Assembly (NCBI GenBank): GCA_947492995.1
Contig: CANLOU010000006.1
Location: 24,079 to 88,078 of the forward strand
DNA from: an uncultured Litoreibacter sp.
Lineage (GTDB): Bacteria; Pseudomonadota; Alphaproteobacteria; Rhodobacterales; Rhodobacteraceae
Length of the DNA: 64,000 nucleotides
Direction of reading: 5' to 3'
In this document: piece after piece, positions 17,132-25,918 of the stretch
Layout: every line of letters begins with the position of its first letter
How positions within the stretch are numbered: position 1 is the stretch's first letter
Position numbers and translations under genes: made by a program
Notes under the pieces: generated by a model
What the model was told of the DNA's origin: nothing
The model's input: the letters and a program-made list of their open reading frames with translations, nothing else
Database searches by the model: none

Positions 17132-18103
17132 TTATGCCCTCGGCAGGTCATCCTCCAGATAAACCTGAATAATCTCCCCAAAAGAGCTCTCGGCCTCGAA
17201 CCCCAAATCAATTGCCCTCTGCGGGTCAAAATTCCGGGGCCACCCCTCCACGATCTTCATGATGGTCTCGTCCCGCCGGGGCTTGATAAGCTTGACCACG
17301 TCATTGCCCGCCGCCTCCCTCAGGGCCTCGATCTGCTCGGCCACCGTACAGCTGACGCCGGGCAAGTTTAGCGCCCGCCGCGATCCCAGCGGCCCAAGCT
17401 CCATGCTCGCCGCATGGGTCAGGAACCCCGCCGCCGACCGCGGGCTCGCATGCCAGTGCCGGACCGTGTCGGCCACCGGCAAGACCGCCTCCACCCCGTT
17501 CAAAGGCTCGCGGATGATGCCAGAGAAAAACGAGGACGCCGCCAGGTTCGGCTTGCCCGGCCGCACACAGATCGTCGGCAACCGGATCGAGATCCCATCA
17601 ATGAACCCCTTACGCGAGAAGTCCGAGATCATCGTCTCGCAAATGGATTTCTGCGCCCCATAACTCGTCTGCGGAGCGGACAGGTAGTCGTCGCTGATCT
17701 TGTCAGGGTAAGGCCCCCCAAACACCGCGATGGACGAGGTGAACACCACACGCGGGCAGTAGCTGGCATCCGCCTCATGCTCCGCCCTCAGCCCTTCCAG
17801 CAGCCGCCAGGTCGGGAACATGTTGACCTGCCAGCCCTTGTCGAAGTCCGCCTCCGCCTCCCCCGACACGATGGAGGCGAGGTGAAAGATCACGTCAAAT
17901 TTCTCAGCCGCCAATCCTTCCATCTGGCCAGCATCCGCCAGATTGCCCTGCCTCTGCTGCGCGACCTCCGCGCCGCTGGGCGGGAAGGCAATGTCATGCA
18001 GCGTGACCTCGCAGGCCCTGCCATTCAAGCCATCTGCACTCAAGCGATGTGCCAGCTTTTGACCCACCATCCCGCCGCCGCCAAGTATCAAAACTCTGGT
18101 CAT
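17132..18103 (-). CDS. denD: NAD-dependent epimerase/dehydratase family protein, DenD-like (D-erythronate dehydrogenase)
   Basis: A 323-aa extended short-chain dehydrogenase. The N-terminal glycine motif is LILGGGGMVGQKLAHRL; the catalytic serine and YxxxK are in VVFTSSIAVFGG and SYGAQKSICE. The closest recognised group is the D-erythronate dehydrogenase (DenD) family, which oxidises four-carbon sugar acids at C2. Specific residues FIDGISIRLPTICVRPG and SPRSAAGFL fit that group. It lies beside the GntR regulator and diverges from the SDR operon. Identification as DenD rather than another SDR is from overall resemblance. Confidence 0.75.
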   Translation of the reverse strand: MTRVLILGGGGMVGQKLAHRLSADGLNGRACEVTLHDIAFPPSGAEVAQQRQGNLADAGQMEGLAAEKFDVIFHLASIVSGEAEADFDKGWQVNMFPTWRLLEGLRAEHEADASYCPRVVFTSSIAVFGGPYPDKISDDYLSAPQTSYGAQKSICETMISDFSRKGFIDGISIRLPTICVRPGKPNLAASSFFSGIIREPLNGVEAVLPVADTVRHWHASPRSAAGFLTHAASMELGPLGSRRALNLPGVSCTVAEQIEALREAAGNDVVKLIKPRRDETIMKIVEGWPRNFDPQRAIDLGFEAESSFGEIIQVYLEDDLPRA

Positions 18104-18194
18104 CGCATTCCCCCCACGCCGCTAGGCGTCCCTTGTTTGCGATAACACTAGATCAGGGTTTGCGGACTTAAAAGCATTGCCGATCCCGAAAATT

Positions 18195-18205
18195 GACCTT
18201 AGGTC
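18195..18205. promoter_or_regulatory. Short inverted repeat in the denD / SDR divergent region
   Basis: GACC-TTA-GGTC lies in the 180-bp gap between denD and the rightward sugar-acid operon, about 80 bp before the SDR start. It could be a half-size operator; the evidence is only the symmetry and the location. Confidence 0.25.
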
Positions 18206-18283
18206 TTGGCACAAAGCTGCCCCGCCCCCTCATCCAAACGCCGTTCCACGAACGTCACGGCGGCGCAGCGCTTGTGGGAGAAT

Positions 18284-19036
18284 ATGACTGCGATGGAAAG
18301 ACTTAACGGAAAACGCGCGTTGGTAACGGCTGCCGGTCAAGGCATCGGCCGCGCAAGTGCGTTGGCGATGGCCGCCGAGGGTGCAAAGGTATTTGCCACG
18401 GACATCAACGAAGACGCGCTGGCAGGTCTTGACCACCCGAATGTGGAAACGTTCGTGCTGAACGTGCGCGACGAGGGGTCGATCAAGGACGGCGCCGTGC
18501 GCGCCAGGCCGGACGTGTTGTTCAACTGCGCAGGCTTCGTGCATCACGGCTCTGTTCTGGAGGCCAGCGACGACGACTGGGATATGGCGTTTGATCTAAA
18601 TGTGCGGTCCATGTTCCGCATGATCCGCGCTGTTCTGCCCGGCATGCTGGACGGCGGCAAAGGGTCGATCGTGAACATGTCCTCGGCGTGTTCCAGCGTG
18701 ATTGGCGCCCCCAACCGGTTCATCTACGGGACGACCAAAGCTGCCGTGATTGGGATGACCAAATCCATCGCGGTGGATTACATCACCAAGGGCATCCGCT
18801 GTAACTGCATCTGCCCGGGAACTGTGGAAAGCCCTAGCTGGCACGACCGCGTGAAGGCTCTGGGCGAGCAAGTTGGCAGCTATGACGAGGCGCTGAAGCA
18901 GTTTGTGTCTCGCCAGCCTATGGGGCGTGTTGCAACCGCCGAAGAAATCGCTGCCCTGGTTGTTTACCTTGCAAGCGATGAGAGCGGCTTTACGACAGGG
19001 CAGCCGCACATCATTGATGGTGGTTGGTCTGGCTAA
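18284..19036 (+). CDS. SDR family oxidoreductase, probable 2-keto-3-deoxy-L-fuconate (sugar acid) dehydrogenase
   Basis: A 250-aa classical short-chain dehydrogenase. It has the cofactor motif ALVTAAGQGIGRASA, NCAGFVHHGS, the catalytic serine in IVNMSSACSS and YGTTKAAVIGM as YxxxK. The C-terminal VSRQPMGRVATAEEIAALVVYLASDES-type run and IDGGWSG resemble 2-keto-3-deoxy-L-fuconate dehydrogenases. The ATG at 18284 is preferred over one 78 bases upstream because GGGAG precedes it at proper spacing and it starts at the fold's first strand. It is the first gene of a five-gene operon with two sugar-acid dehydratases and an FAH-type hydrolase. It probably oxidises a 2-keto-3-deoxy acid to the 2,4-diketo form. 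Confidence 0.85.
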   Translation: MTAMERLNGKRALVTAAGQGIGRASALAMAAEGAKVFATDINEDALAGLDHPNVETFVLNVRDEGSIKDGAVRARPDVLFNCAGFVHHGSVLEASDDDWDMAFDLNVRSMFRMIRAVLPGMLDGGKGSIVNMSSACSSVIGAPNRFIYGTTKAAVIGMTKSIAVDYITKGIRCNCICPGTVESPSWHDRVKALGEQVGSYDEALKQFVSRQPMGRVATAEEIAALVVYLASDESGFTTGQPHIIDGGWSG

Positions 19037-19047
19037 GCGCGGGATTT

Positions 19048-19069
19048 GAGTATTTTTGCCAATACGAAG
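19048..19069 (+). repeat. GTATTTTTGCCAAAACGAA-type intergenic element
   Basis: GAGTATTTTTGCC followed by AATACGAAG lies 12 bases after the SDR stop. It is one of at least five copies in the window (others at 32652, 38288, 38329 and 58448), all at gene 3' ends. This copy has one mismatch in the CCAAAACGAA part. Confidence 0.6.
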
Positions 19070-19119
19070 CCTGCAATGCGTAATCGAAAACGGGCGCATT
19101 AACCTTAACGAAAGATGAC

Positions 19120-20907
19120 ATGGCTGATAAATCGAAGCTGAGATCGCAGAAGTGGTTCAACAACCCTGACAATCAGGAAATGACGGCGCTGTATCTGGAG
19201 CGTTATCTGAATTACGGGCTAACGCGTGAGGAATTGCAGTCCGGCAAGCCGATCATCGGGATCGCGCAGACCGGATCGGATCTGAGCCCATGCAACCGCC
19301 ACCACATAGAGCTTACCAAGCGGGTCCGCGATGGGGTGATTGCGGCTGGCGGGACGGTGATCGAAGTTCCGGTCCATCCCATTCAGGAAACCGGCAAGCG
19401 CCCGACTGCGATGTTGGACCGCAACCTGGCTTATCTGTCCTTGGTTGAAACTCTGTTCGGCTATCCGCTGGACGGCGTGGTGCTGAACATTGGCTGTGAC
19501 AAGACCACCCCTGCCCTGTTGATGGCGGCGGCGACCGTCAACATTCCCGCCATCGCCTTGTCAGTGGGCCCAATGCTAAACGGCTGGTTCAATGGTGAAC
19601 GCACGGGCTCCGGCACCATCGTCTGGAAGGCGCGCGAGATGCAGGCGGCGGGCGAGATTGACGATGACGGGTTCATGGAACTGGTGGCCTCGTCCACACC
19701 GTCAGTGGGCTATTGCAACACAATGGGGACTGCCACGACAATGAACTCGCTGGCGGAGGCTTTGGGCATGCAATTGCCGGGCTCTGCTGCGATCCCGGCG
19801 CCCTATCGCGAGCGGGGGCAGATCAGCTACCACACCGGCCAGCGCATTGTTGAGATGGTGCATGAAGACCTGCGGCCCTCGGACATTATGACCCGCGAAG
19901 CCTTTGAAAACACGGTTGTTATCAACTCGGCCATTGGGGGATCAACCAACGCGCCGATCCATCTCAATGGCGTGGCCAAGCATCTTGGTATTGAGCTGAC
20001 CAATGACGACTGGCAGGCCATCGGGCACAAGGTGCCGCTGCTGGTGAATATGCAGCCTGCGGGCAAATATCTGGGCGAGGATTACCATCGCGCAGGCGGC
20101 GTTCCTGCCGTGATTGGCGAGCTTATCAAGGCCGGTTTGTTGCCGCATCCGGACGCTATGACGGCCAACGGGAAAACCATGCGCGAGAATTGTGCTCACG
20201 TGCTGACGGGCAACCCTGATGTGATCCGGTCAACCGATGCGCCGATGCTCAAGGACGCGGGATTCATCAACCTCAAGGGCAATCTGTTTGATAGCGCGAT
20301 CATGAAAACCTCGGTCATTTCCAAGGAGTTCCGAGACCGCTACCTGTCCAATCCCGACGATCCAGATGCGTTTGAAGGGCGGGCCATCGTCTTTGACGGG
20401 CCGGAGGATTTCCACCACCGCATTGACGACGAAACCCTTGGCATTGATGAGCATTGTATCCTCATCATGCGCGGGGCCGGACCAAAGGGTTACCCCGGAG
20501 GCGCAGAGGTCGTGAACATGCGGCCACCGGCTTACCTGTTGAAAAAGGACATTCATGCCCTGCCTTGCGTGGGGGATGGTCGGCAGTCAGGGACCTCTGG
20601 GTCCCCGTCTATTCTGAACGCCTCGCCAGAGGCCGCGGATGGGGGCGGGCTGGCCTTGGTGCAAACCGGCGACACGGTGCGCATCGACTTGAAGAAATGC
20701 ACCGCTGACATACTGGTCGACGACGCAACCCTGAAGACCCGCGCCGAGGCGCTGGTCGACGGCTCTATCGAGGTGCCAGACAGCCAAACCCCATGGCAGG
20801 AAATCTTCCGCGCCATGGTCCGCCCCTTCAGCGAGGGCATGACCCTTGAGGGGTCCACCAAATATCAAGACATCGCCCGCCGCTACATGCCGCGCGACAA
20901 CCACTAG
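19120..20907 (+). CDS. IlvD/Edd family sugar-acid dehydratase (L-arabinonate/D-xylonate dehydratase type)
   Basis: A 595-aa iron-sulfur dehydratase. It shares nearly every block of the pentonate dehydratase branch: [76 protein letters not shown] and [20 protein letters not shown]. The cysteines in these blocks are the [Fe-S] ligands. Length matches Caulobacter XylD (about 590 aa). It removes water from an aldonic acid to give the 2-keto-3-deoxy acid used by its neighbours. The exact substrate (L-arabinonate, D-xylonate, L-fuconate or D-galactonate) is not fixed by sequence. Confidence 0.9.
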   Translation: MADKSKLRSQKWFNNPDNQEMTALYLERYLNYGLTREELQSGKPIIGIAQTGSDLSPCNRHHIELTKRVRDGVIAAGGTVIEVPVHPIQETGKRPTAMLDRNLAYLSLVETLFGYPLDGVVLNIGCDKTTPALLMAAATVNIPAIALSVGPMLNGWFNGERTGSGTIVWKAREMQAAGEIDDDGFMELVASSTPSVGYCNTMGTATTMNSLAEALGMQLPGSAAIPAPYRERGQISYHTGQRIVEMVHEDLRPSDIMTREAFENTVVINSAIGGSTNAPIHLNGVAKHLGIELTNDDWQAIGHKVPLLVNMQPAGKYLGEDYHRAGGVPAVIGELIKAGLLPHPDAMTANGKTMRENCAHVLTGNPDVIRSTDAPMLKDAGFINLKGNLFDSAIMKTSVISKEFRDRYLSNPDDPDAFEGRAIVFDGPEDFHHRIDDETLGIDEHCILIMRGAGPKGYPGGAEVVNMRPPAYLLKKDIHALPCVGDGRQSGTSGSPSILNASPEAADGGGLALVQTGDTVRIDLKKCTADILVDDATLKTRAEALVDGSIEVPDSQTPWQEIFRAMVRPFSEGMTLEGSTKYQDIARRYMPRDNH

Positions 20908-20919
20908 GAGAATTACACA

Positions 20920-21768
20920 ATGAAACTGGTACGTTACGGCGCGGTTGGCGCAGAAAAACCCGGGATGATTGACGCGGATGGGACGCTGCGCGACCTGAGC
21001 GGCAAGGTGGACGACATCGCTGGTGCGACATTGTCGGACGCTGGGCTGGCTGCGTTGAAGGCGCTTGATCCCGCCTCGCTGCCTGCGGTCGATGGCAACC
21101 CTCGCATGGGGGCCTGCGTCGGCAGCATTGGCAAATTCCTGTGCATCGGGCTGAACTATTCCGACCACGCGGCGGAGACAGGCGCAGACATTCCTGAGCA
21201 TCCGATCCTGTTTTTCAAGGCGAACTCCGCTGTTGTTGGTGCAAATGACGACGTGGTCATGCCGCGCGGGTCGACCCACACGGATTGGGAGGTCGAGCTT
21301 GGCGTCGTGATCGGGACCGAGTGCAAATATGCCAGCCTGGACAATGCGTTAGACCATGTTGCGGGCTATTGCATCGTCAACGACGTGTCGGAACGGCACT
21401 TTCAAACGAAGCTGACCGGCCAATGGACCAAAGGCAAATCCTGCGACACATTCGGGCCGACCGGCCCGTGGCTCGTGACCAAGGACGAGGTTGGTGACGT
21501 GCAAAATCTCGCCATGTCCTGCGACGTGAATGGCAAGCGGATGCAGACCGGCAACACGAACACGATGATCTTCACCGTGACCGAAATTATCGAGCATTTA
21601 TCGTCACTTATGACTCTGCACCCCGGTGATGTCATCACAACGGGGACACCTCCGGGTGTCGGGATGGGGATCAAGCCAAACCCTGTTTACCTGAAGAAAG
21701 GTGACGTGATGGAACTGGAAATTGAAGGCCTCGGCAAGCAGCGCCAGACCGTTGGAGAGGACGCATGA
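20920..21768 (+). CDS. Fumarylacetoacetate hydrolase family protein, probable 2,4-diketo-3-deoxy-sugar-acid hydrolase
   Basis: A 282-aa FAH-fold enzyme. It has FLCIGLNYSDHAAE near residue 70, the metal-binding E-x-E in DWEVELGVVIG and the C-terminal GDVITTGTPPGVGMG. This is the subgroup annotated as ureidoglycolate lyase or 2,4-diketo-3-deoxy-L-fuconate/L-rhamnonate hydrolase. In this operon it would cleave the diketo acid made by the SDR into pyruvate and a hydroxyacid such as lactate or glycolate. An AGGAG ribosome site sits in the 12-bp gap after the dehydratase, and the stop overlaps the next ATG. Confidence 0.88.
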   Translation: MKLVRYGAVGAEKPGMIDADGTLRDLSGKVDDIAGATLSDAGLAALKALDPASLPAVDGNPRMGACVGSIGKFLCIGLNYSDHAAETGADIPEHPILFFKANSAVVGANDDVVMPRGSTHTDWEVELGVVIGTECKYASLDNALDHVAGYCIVNDVSERHFQTKLTGQWTKGKSCDTFGPTGPWLVTKDEVGDVQNLAMSCDVNGKRMQTGNTNTMIFTVTEIIEHLSSLMTLHPGDVITTGTPPGVGMGIKPNPVYLKKGDVMELEIEGLGKQRQTVGEDA

Positions 21769-22721
21769 GCAAGCCTGACCTGCTGATGATTGGCGGTGCC
21801 ACCGACGTCATGATCGACCGCATGGAAGCCGAATTTGCGCTCCATAAAATGAGCGAAATCAAAGACTTCTCTGCATGGGCGTCTGAGCATGGGGACAAGG
21901 TTGAGGCTTTGGCAACCAACGGTCATGACGGTGTTCCGGCACATGTGATGGAGGCATGTCCGAACCTGAAAGTCGCCTCTGCCTACGGGGTTGGATATGA
22001 CGCGATCGACACTGACGCATGCGTTGCGCGGGGGATCAAAGTGTCCCACACGCCGAATGTCTTGAACGCCGAAGTGGCCAACACGACATTGCTGCTGATG
22101 CTGGCGTGTTACAGAAATTTCCTTTCAGATGAACGGCATGCGCGATCCGGCGCGTGGGAAAGCAGCGGCAACGCTCCGCTGTCGAACTCGCCTGATAACC
22201 GCACCATTGGCATCCTGGGCATGGGCCGCATCGGTCAGGAAATTGCTGAGCGTTTGCAAGTGTTTAACCCCACAATCCTGTATCACACGCGGTCCAAGAA
22301 AGACCTGCCCTTCGAGTATTGCGAGACGTTGGTCGGCATGGCGGAGCGGTCCGACGTACTGGTTTGCATCACTCCGGGCGGGCCATCGACCAATAAAATT
22401 GTGAATAAACAAGTACTTGAAGCGCTGGGGCCTGAGGGTATGGTGATTAACGTGTCGCGCGGCTCGGTGATTGACGAGGATGCGCTGATTGACGCGTTGC
22501 AATCTGGCAAGCTGGGCAAGGCCGGTCTGGACGTGTTCGAGAAGGAACCGCATATCCCTAACGCCTTGAAAAAGATGGAAAATGTCGTGCTGTTGCCGCA
22601 TGTGGGATCGGCCACCCATGAGACGCGGGCCGCGATGGGCAAGCTGACCGTGGACAATCTTTTGCAATGGAAACAAGACGGTACGGTGCTGACGCCGGTA
22701 CCGGAATGTGCGCATCTTTGA
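21765..22721 (+). CDS. D-isomer-specific 2-hydroxyacid dehydrogenase (glyoxylate/hydroxypyruvate reductase type)
   Basis: A 318-aa NAD(P)-dependent reductase of the D-2-hydroxyacid dehydrogenase superfamily. The cofactor motif is [18 protein letters not shown]. The catalytic Arg-Glu-His triad is in [14 protein letters not shown] (Arg), LDVFEKEP (Glu) and [15 protein letters not shown] (His). It likely reduces glyoxylate or hydroxypyruvate, or oxidises the hydroxyacid released by the preceding hydrolase. Coupled to the FAH gene by an ATGA overlap. Confidence 0.88.
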   Translation: MSKPDLLMIGGATDVMIDRMEAEFALHKMSEIKDFSAWASEHGDKVEALATNGHDGVPAHVMEACPNLKVASAYGVGYDAIDTDACVARGIKVSHTPNVLNAEVANTTLLLMLACYRNFLSDERHARSGAWESSGNAPLSNSPDNRTIGILGMGRIGQEIAERLQVFNPTILYHTRSKKDLPFEYCETLVGMAERSDVLVCITPGGPSTNKIVNKQVLEALGPEGMVINVSRGSVIDEDALIDALQSGKLGKAGLDVFEKEPHIPNALKKMENVVLLPHVGSATHETRAAMGKLTVDNLLQWKQDGTVLTPVPECAHL

Positions 22722-23815
22722 GGATCAAATCGGTCATAGGTCGGCTGTTCAACGTGCCGTTGGACGAGGTGCTGGTTGACGCCAAACACGGAGATCATAC
22801 GCATTTTCAATTGGTTACGGCGACGGTGACGTTGGAAGATGGGTCGGAAGGTACGGGCTACACCTATACCGGCGGCAAGGGCGGGACGGCGATTTTGGCG
22901 ATGATCCGCGACGATCTGGCGCCGTTCCTGACCGGCCAACATGCTGAACATGTTGAACAATTATACGATGCGATGCAGTGGCATGTGCATTACGTGGCGC
23001 GGGGCGGTGTGGCGTCGTTCGCGATCTCGGCGGTGGATATTGCGCTGTGGGATTTGCGCGGAAAAACCCTGCAAAAACCGTTGGTTAGCATGGCTGGCGG
23101 GGTGTCGGACCGGTGCAACGCCTATTGCGGGGGGATTGATCTGGGGTTCCCCTTGCCAAAGCTGCTGGACTCGGTGCGCGGCTATTTAGCCAATGGATTC
23201 AACGCGGTAAAGATCAAGATCGGGCAGCCGGAACTGGCGATGGACATAGAACGGATCGCCGCCGTTCGGGAATTAATCGGGCCAAATCATAGGTTTATGG
23301 TGGATGCGAACTATTCCATGAGCGTGGATCAGGCGATTGAGGCGGCGAAAGCCTTCGCGCCTTATGACATTTTCTGGTTCGAGGAGCCGATAATTCCTGA
23401 TGATTATCAAGGCTTTGCGCGGATTGCGGAGGCCACAGGCATGCCGCTGGCCATGGGAGAAAACCTGCACACCGTGCATGAGTTCGAATACGCGCGGGAT
23501 CAGGCTCGTTTAAGCTTTATTCAGCCCGACGCGTCCAATTGCGGCGGCATCACGGGCTGGCTGCAAGCCGCGCAAGTGTTTGAAAACACTGATATTCCCA
23601 TCTGTTCGCACGGGATGCAGGAGCTGCATGTGTCCCTTGTGTCGGCCCAGACAAACCCCGGCTGGTTGGAGGTGCATTCCTTCCCGATTGACCGCTACAC
23701 GACCCGTCCGCTGGTGGTCGAGGATCACATGGCGGTGGCGCCCCAAACGCCCGGGACCGGGGTCGACTTTCTTTGGGAAAAATTAACGCCTTACGAGCAC
23801 CGCACGGTGTCGTAA
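22706..23815 (+). CDS. Mandelate racemase/muconate lactonizing enzyme family protein, probable sugar-acid dehydratase
   Basis: A 369-aa enolase-superfamily enzyme. The catalytic KxK is in [10 protein letters not shown] near residue 170; metal ligands lie in FMVDANYS (Asp), WFEEPI (Glu) and MGENLHT (Glu); the general-acid histidine is in CSHGMQELH. These point to the mandelate racemase subgroup acting on acid sugars. The ATG at 22706 overlaps the upstream gene by 16 bases; a TTG at 22718 forming TTGA with the stop is an equally coupled alternative. With an IlvD-type dehydratase already in the operon, this second dehydratase implies two substrates or an epimerisation step. Confidence 0.87.
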   Translation: MCASLRIKSVIGRLFNVPLDEVLVDAKHGDHTHFQLVTATVTLEDGSEGTGYTYTGGKGGTAILAMIRDDLAPFLTGQHAEHVEQLYDAMQWHVHYVARGGVASFAISAVDIALWDLRGKTLQKPLVSMAGGVSDRCNAYCGGIDLGFPLPKLLDSVRGYLANGFNAVKIKIGQPELAMDIERIAAVRELIGPNHRFMVDANYSMSVDQAIEAAKAFAPYDIFWFEEPIIPDDYQGFARIAEATGMPLAMGENLHTVHEFEYARDQARLSFIQPDASNCGGITGWLQAAQVFENTDIPICSHGMQELHVSLVSAQTNPGWLEVHSFPIDRYTTRPLVVEDHMAVAPQTPGTGVDFLWEKLTPYEHRTVS

Positions 23816-23820
23816 CGATT

Positions 23821-23873
23821 TTTGTACAAATTGGGGACATCCTGCGAGGCCTCAAACCCATTTTGTACAAAAT
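23821..23873. promoter_or_regulatory. Two TTTGTACAAA palindromes, candidate operator pair
   Basis: TTTGTACAAA at 23821-23830 and ATTTTGTACAAAAT at 23860-23873 are perfect palindromes with centres 41 bp apart, about four helical turns. They fill the gap between the sugar-acid operon and the Phd/YefM-like gene. Antitoxins of that family bind paired palindromes in their own promoter, so autoregulation is plausible. Confidence 0.5.
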
Positions 23874-23893
23874 TTCAGAGGCAGATTTTATTA

Positions 23894-24328
23894 ATGTTTT
23901 CTAAAGTTACGCGGATGCCCACATCCGAGGCGCGCGACCGTTTGGCCGCGATCATCACCTTCATCCAGGACCCCCGCCGGACCGTCATTTTGACCCGCCA
24001 CGGCAAAGACGTCGGCGCGATTGTGTCGAAAGAGGAACTGGCCCGCATCTGGAAGTCGCAGGACACTGACGAGATCGCCATCGGCTTCCGCCCGGCGATG
24101 TTCACGCTTGGCAAGGGCGGCGGCTGGAACACCGCGTCCGAGGCCGGAGAGGCCATCCGCCAGCTACAGGTCGACCGGCTGGTCGAGCGGGAGGTCTTGC
24201 GGAAAGCCGGGCTGGAGCCGGTGCCGGGCGGCGAGCTGATAGCGGAGGATATGGCGGTGGTTGAGGTCGCGGATGCGCCGGTGAGTGAGCCGGAGGGGAC
24301 GCGGCGGAGGTGGTGGCGGTTTTGGTGA
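23894..24328 (+). CDS. Phd/YefM-like antitoxin-family protein without an adjacent toxin
   Basis: A 144-aa protein. Its first ~55 residues follow the Phd/YefM fold pattern: PTSEARDRLAAIITFI, then RRTVILTRHGKDVGAIVSKEEL. The C-terminal ~90 residues are extra, end in a tryptophan/arginine-rich tail (RRRWWRFW) and have no recognised domain. Two ATGs (23894 and 23915) are possible; no strong ribosome site decides. No RelE-, Doc- or PIN-like toxin follows, so it may be an orphan repressor. Base composition is like the chromosome. Confidence 0.65.
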   Translation: MFSKVTRMPTSEARDRLAAIITFIQDPRRTVILTRHGKDVGAIVSKEELARIWKSQDTDEIAIGFRPAMFTLGKGGGWNTASEAGEAIRQLQVDRLVEREVLRKAGLEPVPGGELIAEDMAVVEVADAPVSEPEGTRRRWWRFW

Positions 24329-24352
24329 GAGGGCTGCGGCCTCCATCAACAA

Positions 24353-24381
24353 TTGATTAAGCAGTCTGTGCGACTTATATT
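24353..24381 (+). promoter_or_regulatory. Sigma70-type promoter for the 54-aa membrane peptide
   Basis: TTGATT (24353-24358), a 17-bp spacer and TATATT (24376-24381) lie 19 bp before the ATG. Both hexamers are close to consensus (TTGACA and TATAAT) and the spacing is ideal, which is uncommon in this G+C-rich genome. Confidence 0.6.
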
Positions 24382-24402
24382 GCGTGACAGACGGAGAGCA
24401 TG

Positions 24403-24567
24403 ATGACCCAAGCCGAACAGCAACTTGCAGATGACAAAATGCGCGCTGAGATCGCCAAGATGATTGCCGAAACCGGCAAAATCAGACGCGAGACCGATTG
24501 GTATGTCGCGATTGTCGCCTCCACCATGACGCTGGCCATTGTGGCGGTGGTGAAGCTGTTTTTGTGA
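24403..24567 (+). CDS. Small membrane protein, 54 aa
   Basis: A short gene with a charged amphipathic N-terminal half (AEQQLADDKMRAEIAKMIAE, probably helical) and one C-terminal transmembrane helix (YVAIVASTMTLAIVAVVKLF). An upstream GGAGA supports the ATG at 24403; an ATG directly before it at 24400 is also possible. It has its own promoter and sits just upstream of the AT-rich ATPase gene. The layout, cytosolic coil plus membrane anchor, resembles small membrane partners in some stress or defence loci, but no family was recognised. Confidence 0.6.
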   Translation: MTQAEQQLADDKMRAEIAKMIAETGKIRRETDWYVAIVASTMTLAIVAVVKLFL

Positions 24568-24622
24568 TTTCCGAATACGCATTAACACGTTAAAATATTT
24601 GAGTTTTTAACCTCAGAAAGTA

Positions 24623-25918
24623 ATGATTTTGAAAAAAGAACATAATGTTGACGACGTATATGGCGTCAATCGTGACCTCCCGTTGAATTATGTCACGAGA
24701 CAAAAGGTCGATGGCGAATTCTTAGTTCACCTTGCGCAAAAGCATAACATTGTAGTTTTTGGCAGCTCAAAACAAGGAAAGACATCATTACGGAAGGCTT
24801 GCCTCCAAGAAAACGACTATATTGTTGTTTCTTCATCTAACAAGTGGTCAATTTCACAACTCCATTCATCTATTCTCAAAGAAGTTGGGTTTAAGGTCGA
24901 CGTAAGTTCAACAAAAACCCTTTCGGGGCAAGCAAAAATAAACGTTTCTGGAGACTTTAAGGCGGGCATTCCTTTAATTGGTCAAACTAGCGTAAAGGGG
25001 AGTGCCGAGGTTGACGGTTCAGTTGAGACTGAGATTACCACCGCAAGTCTAGAGCTAGACCCAGAAGATCCAAACGATATTATCCGCGCGCTTTCTAAAG
25101 TAAAATTCGAAAAGTATGTTGTAATTGAAGACTATCATTACTTGCCAGAAGAAACTCAACGAGACTTCGCCTTCGCCCTGAAGACTTTCCACGAGAATTC
25201 TAAGTTTTGCTTTGTGATTATCGGGGTTTGGCGGGAAAAGAACAGACTAATTGGGTTTAATGGTGACTTAACAGAACGGGTTATTTCTGTTGATGCTGAT
25301 GCTTGGAGCCCATTAGAGCTTAGAGAGGTGATTGCAAGCGGTGAGGCGCTTATGAACATCAGCTTCAATAATCAGTTCAAAGATGAGCTAATCGCAAACT
25401 CCTATTCAAGTGTCCATCTTGTTCAAGAAGCTTGTAGGCGCGTATGTCGAAATTTAGGTATTTTGAGCACTCAAAAAGAGCATCTTCAAGTTAGCCACGA
25501 TCTGAATGCCGCATCTGTTATTAAATCAATTGTTGATGATCAAGGAGGCCGATATATGGGCTTCCTCCAAAATATTTCTGAAGGTTTCCAGGAAACTATT
25601 AAAGAAATGCCGAAATGGGTGATTTTTGCGATACTTAAATCCACCCTTGAAGAGCTCAATTCCGGACTGCGATTGGTCACAATATCAAAACTGATAAAGA
25701 CGAAACATCCAGATGGAGAGTCTTTAAACCCGGGAAATGTAACGCAAATTTTGAAAACTTTCGCTTCACTCCAAGCCAAGAAAAATGTCAGGCCAATAGT
25801 CGCCGACTATGACACCCAAAATCGAGCGTTATACATTGTGGACCGCGGCTTTGAAATTTGGTTGGGCAATCAAGATCGAGAAGCTTTACTTAATGAACTT
25901 GGCCTTCCCGCCGACTAG
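24623..25918 (+). CDS. AT-rich P-loop NTPase (STAND/AAA-like) of unknown function
   Basis: A 431-aa protein with a Walker A at residues 47-55 (GSSKQGKTS) and a Walker B-like strand VVIEDYHYL at about 166-174. An ArchATPase/STAND-like sensor region follows (FVIIGVWREKNRLIG), and the C-terminal part looks winged-helix-like (LVTISKLIKTKHPDGESLN). The segment near residues 95-145 is rich in small and polar residues and may be an inserted loop. Codon use and base composition are far more AT-rich than every neighbour, with many AAA, TTA and ATA codons, so recent horizontal transfer is likely. Its stop overlaps the convergent PanE-like gene. A role in anti-phage defence or signalling is a hypothesis only. 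Confidence 0.75.
   Translation: MILKKEHNVDDVYGVNRDLPLNYVTRQKVDGEFLVHLAQKHNIVVFGSSKQGKTSLRKACLQENDYIVVSSSNKWSISQLHSSILKEVGFKVDVSSTKTLSGQAKINVSGDFKAGIPLIGQTSVKGSAEVDGSVETEITTASLELDPEDPNDIIRALSKVKFEKYVVIEDYHYLPEETQRDFAFALKTFHENSKFCFVIIGVWREKNRLIGFNGDLTERVISVDADAWSPLELREVIASGEALMNISFNNQFKDELIANSYSSVHLVQEACRRVCRNLGILSTQKEHLQVSHDLNAASVIKSIVDDQGGRYMGFLQNISEGFQETIKEMPKWVIFAILKSTLEELNSGLRLVTISKLIKTKHPDGESLNPGNVTQILKTFASLQAKKNVRPIVADYDTQNRALYIVDRGFEIWLGNQDREALLNELGLPAD

Noticed and set aside
23816..25918. Integrated mobile element
   Set aside because: Only the ATPase gene is AT-rich; no integrase, transposase, tRNA boundary, or flanking direct repeats were found, so a defined element cannot be drawn.
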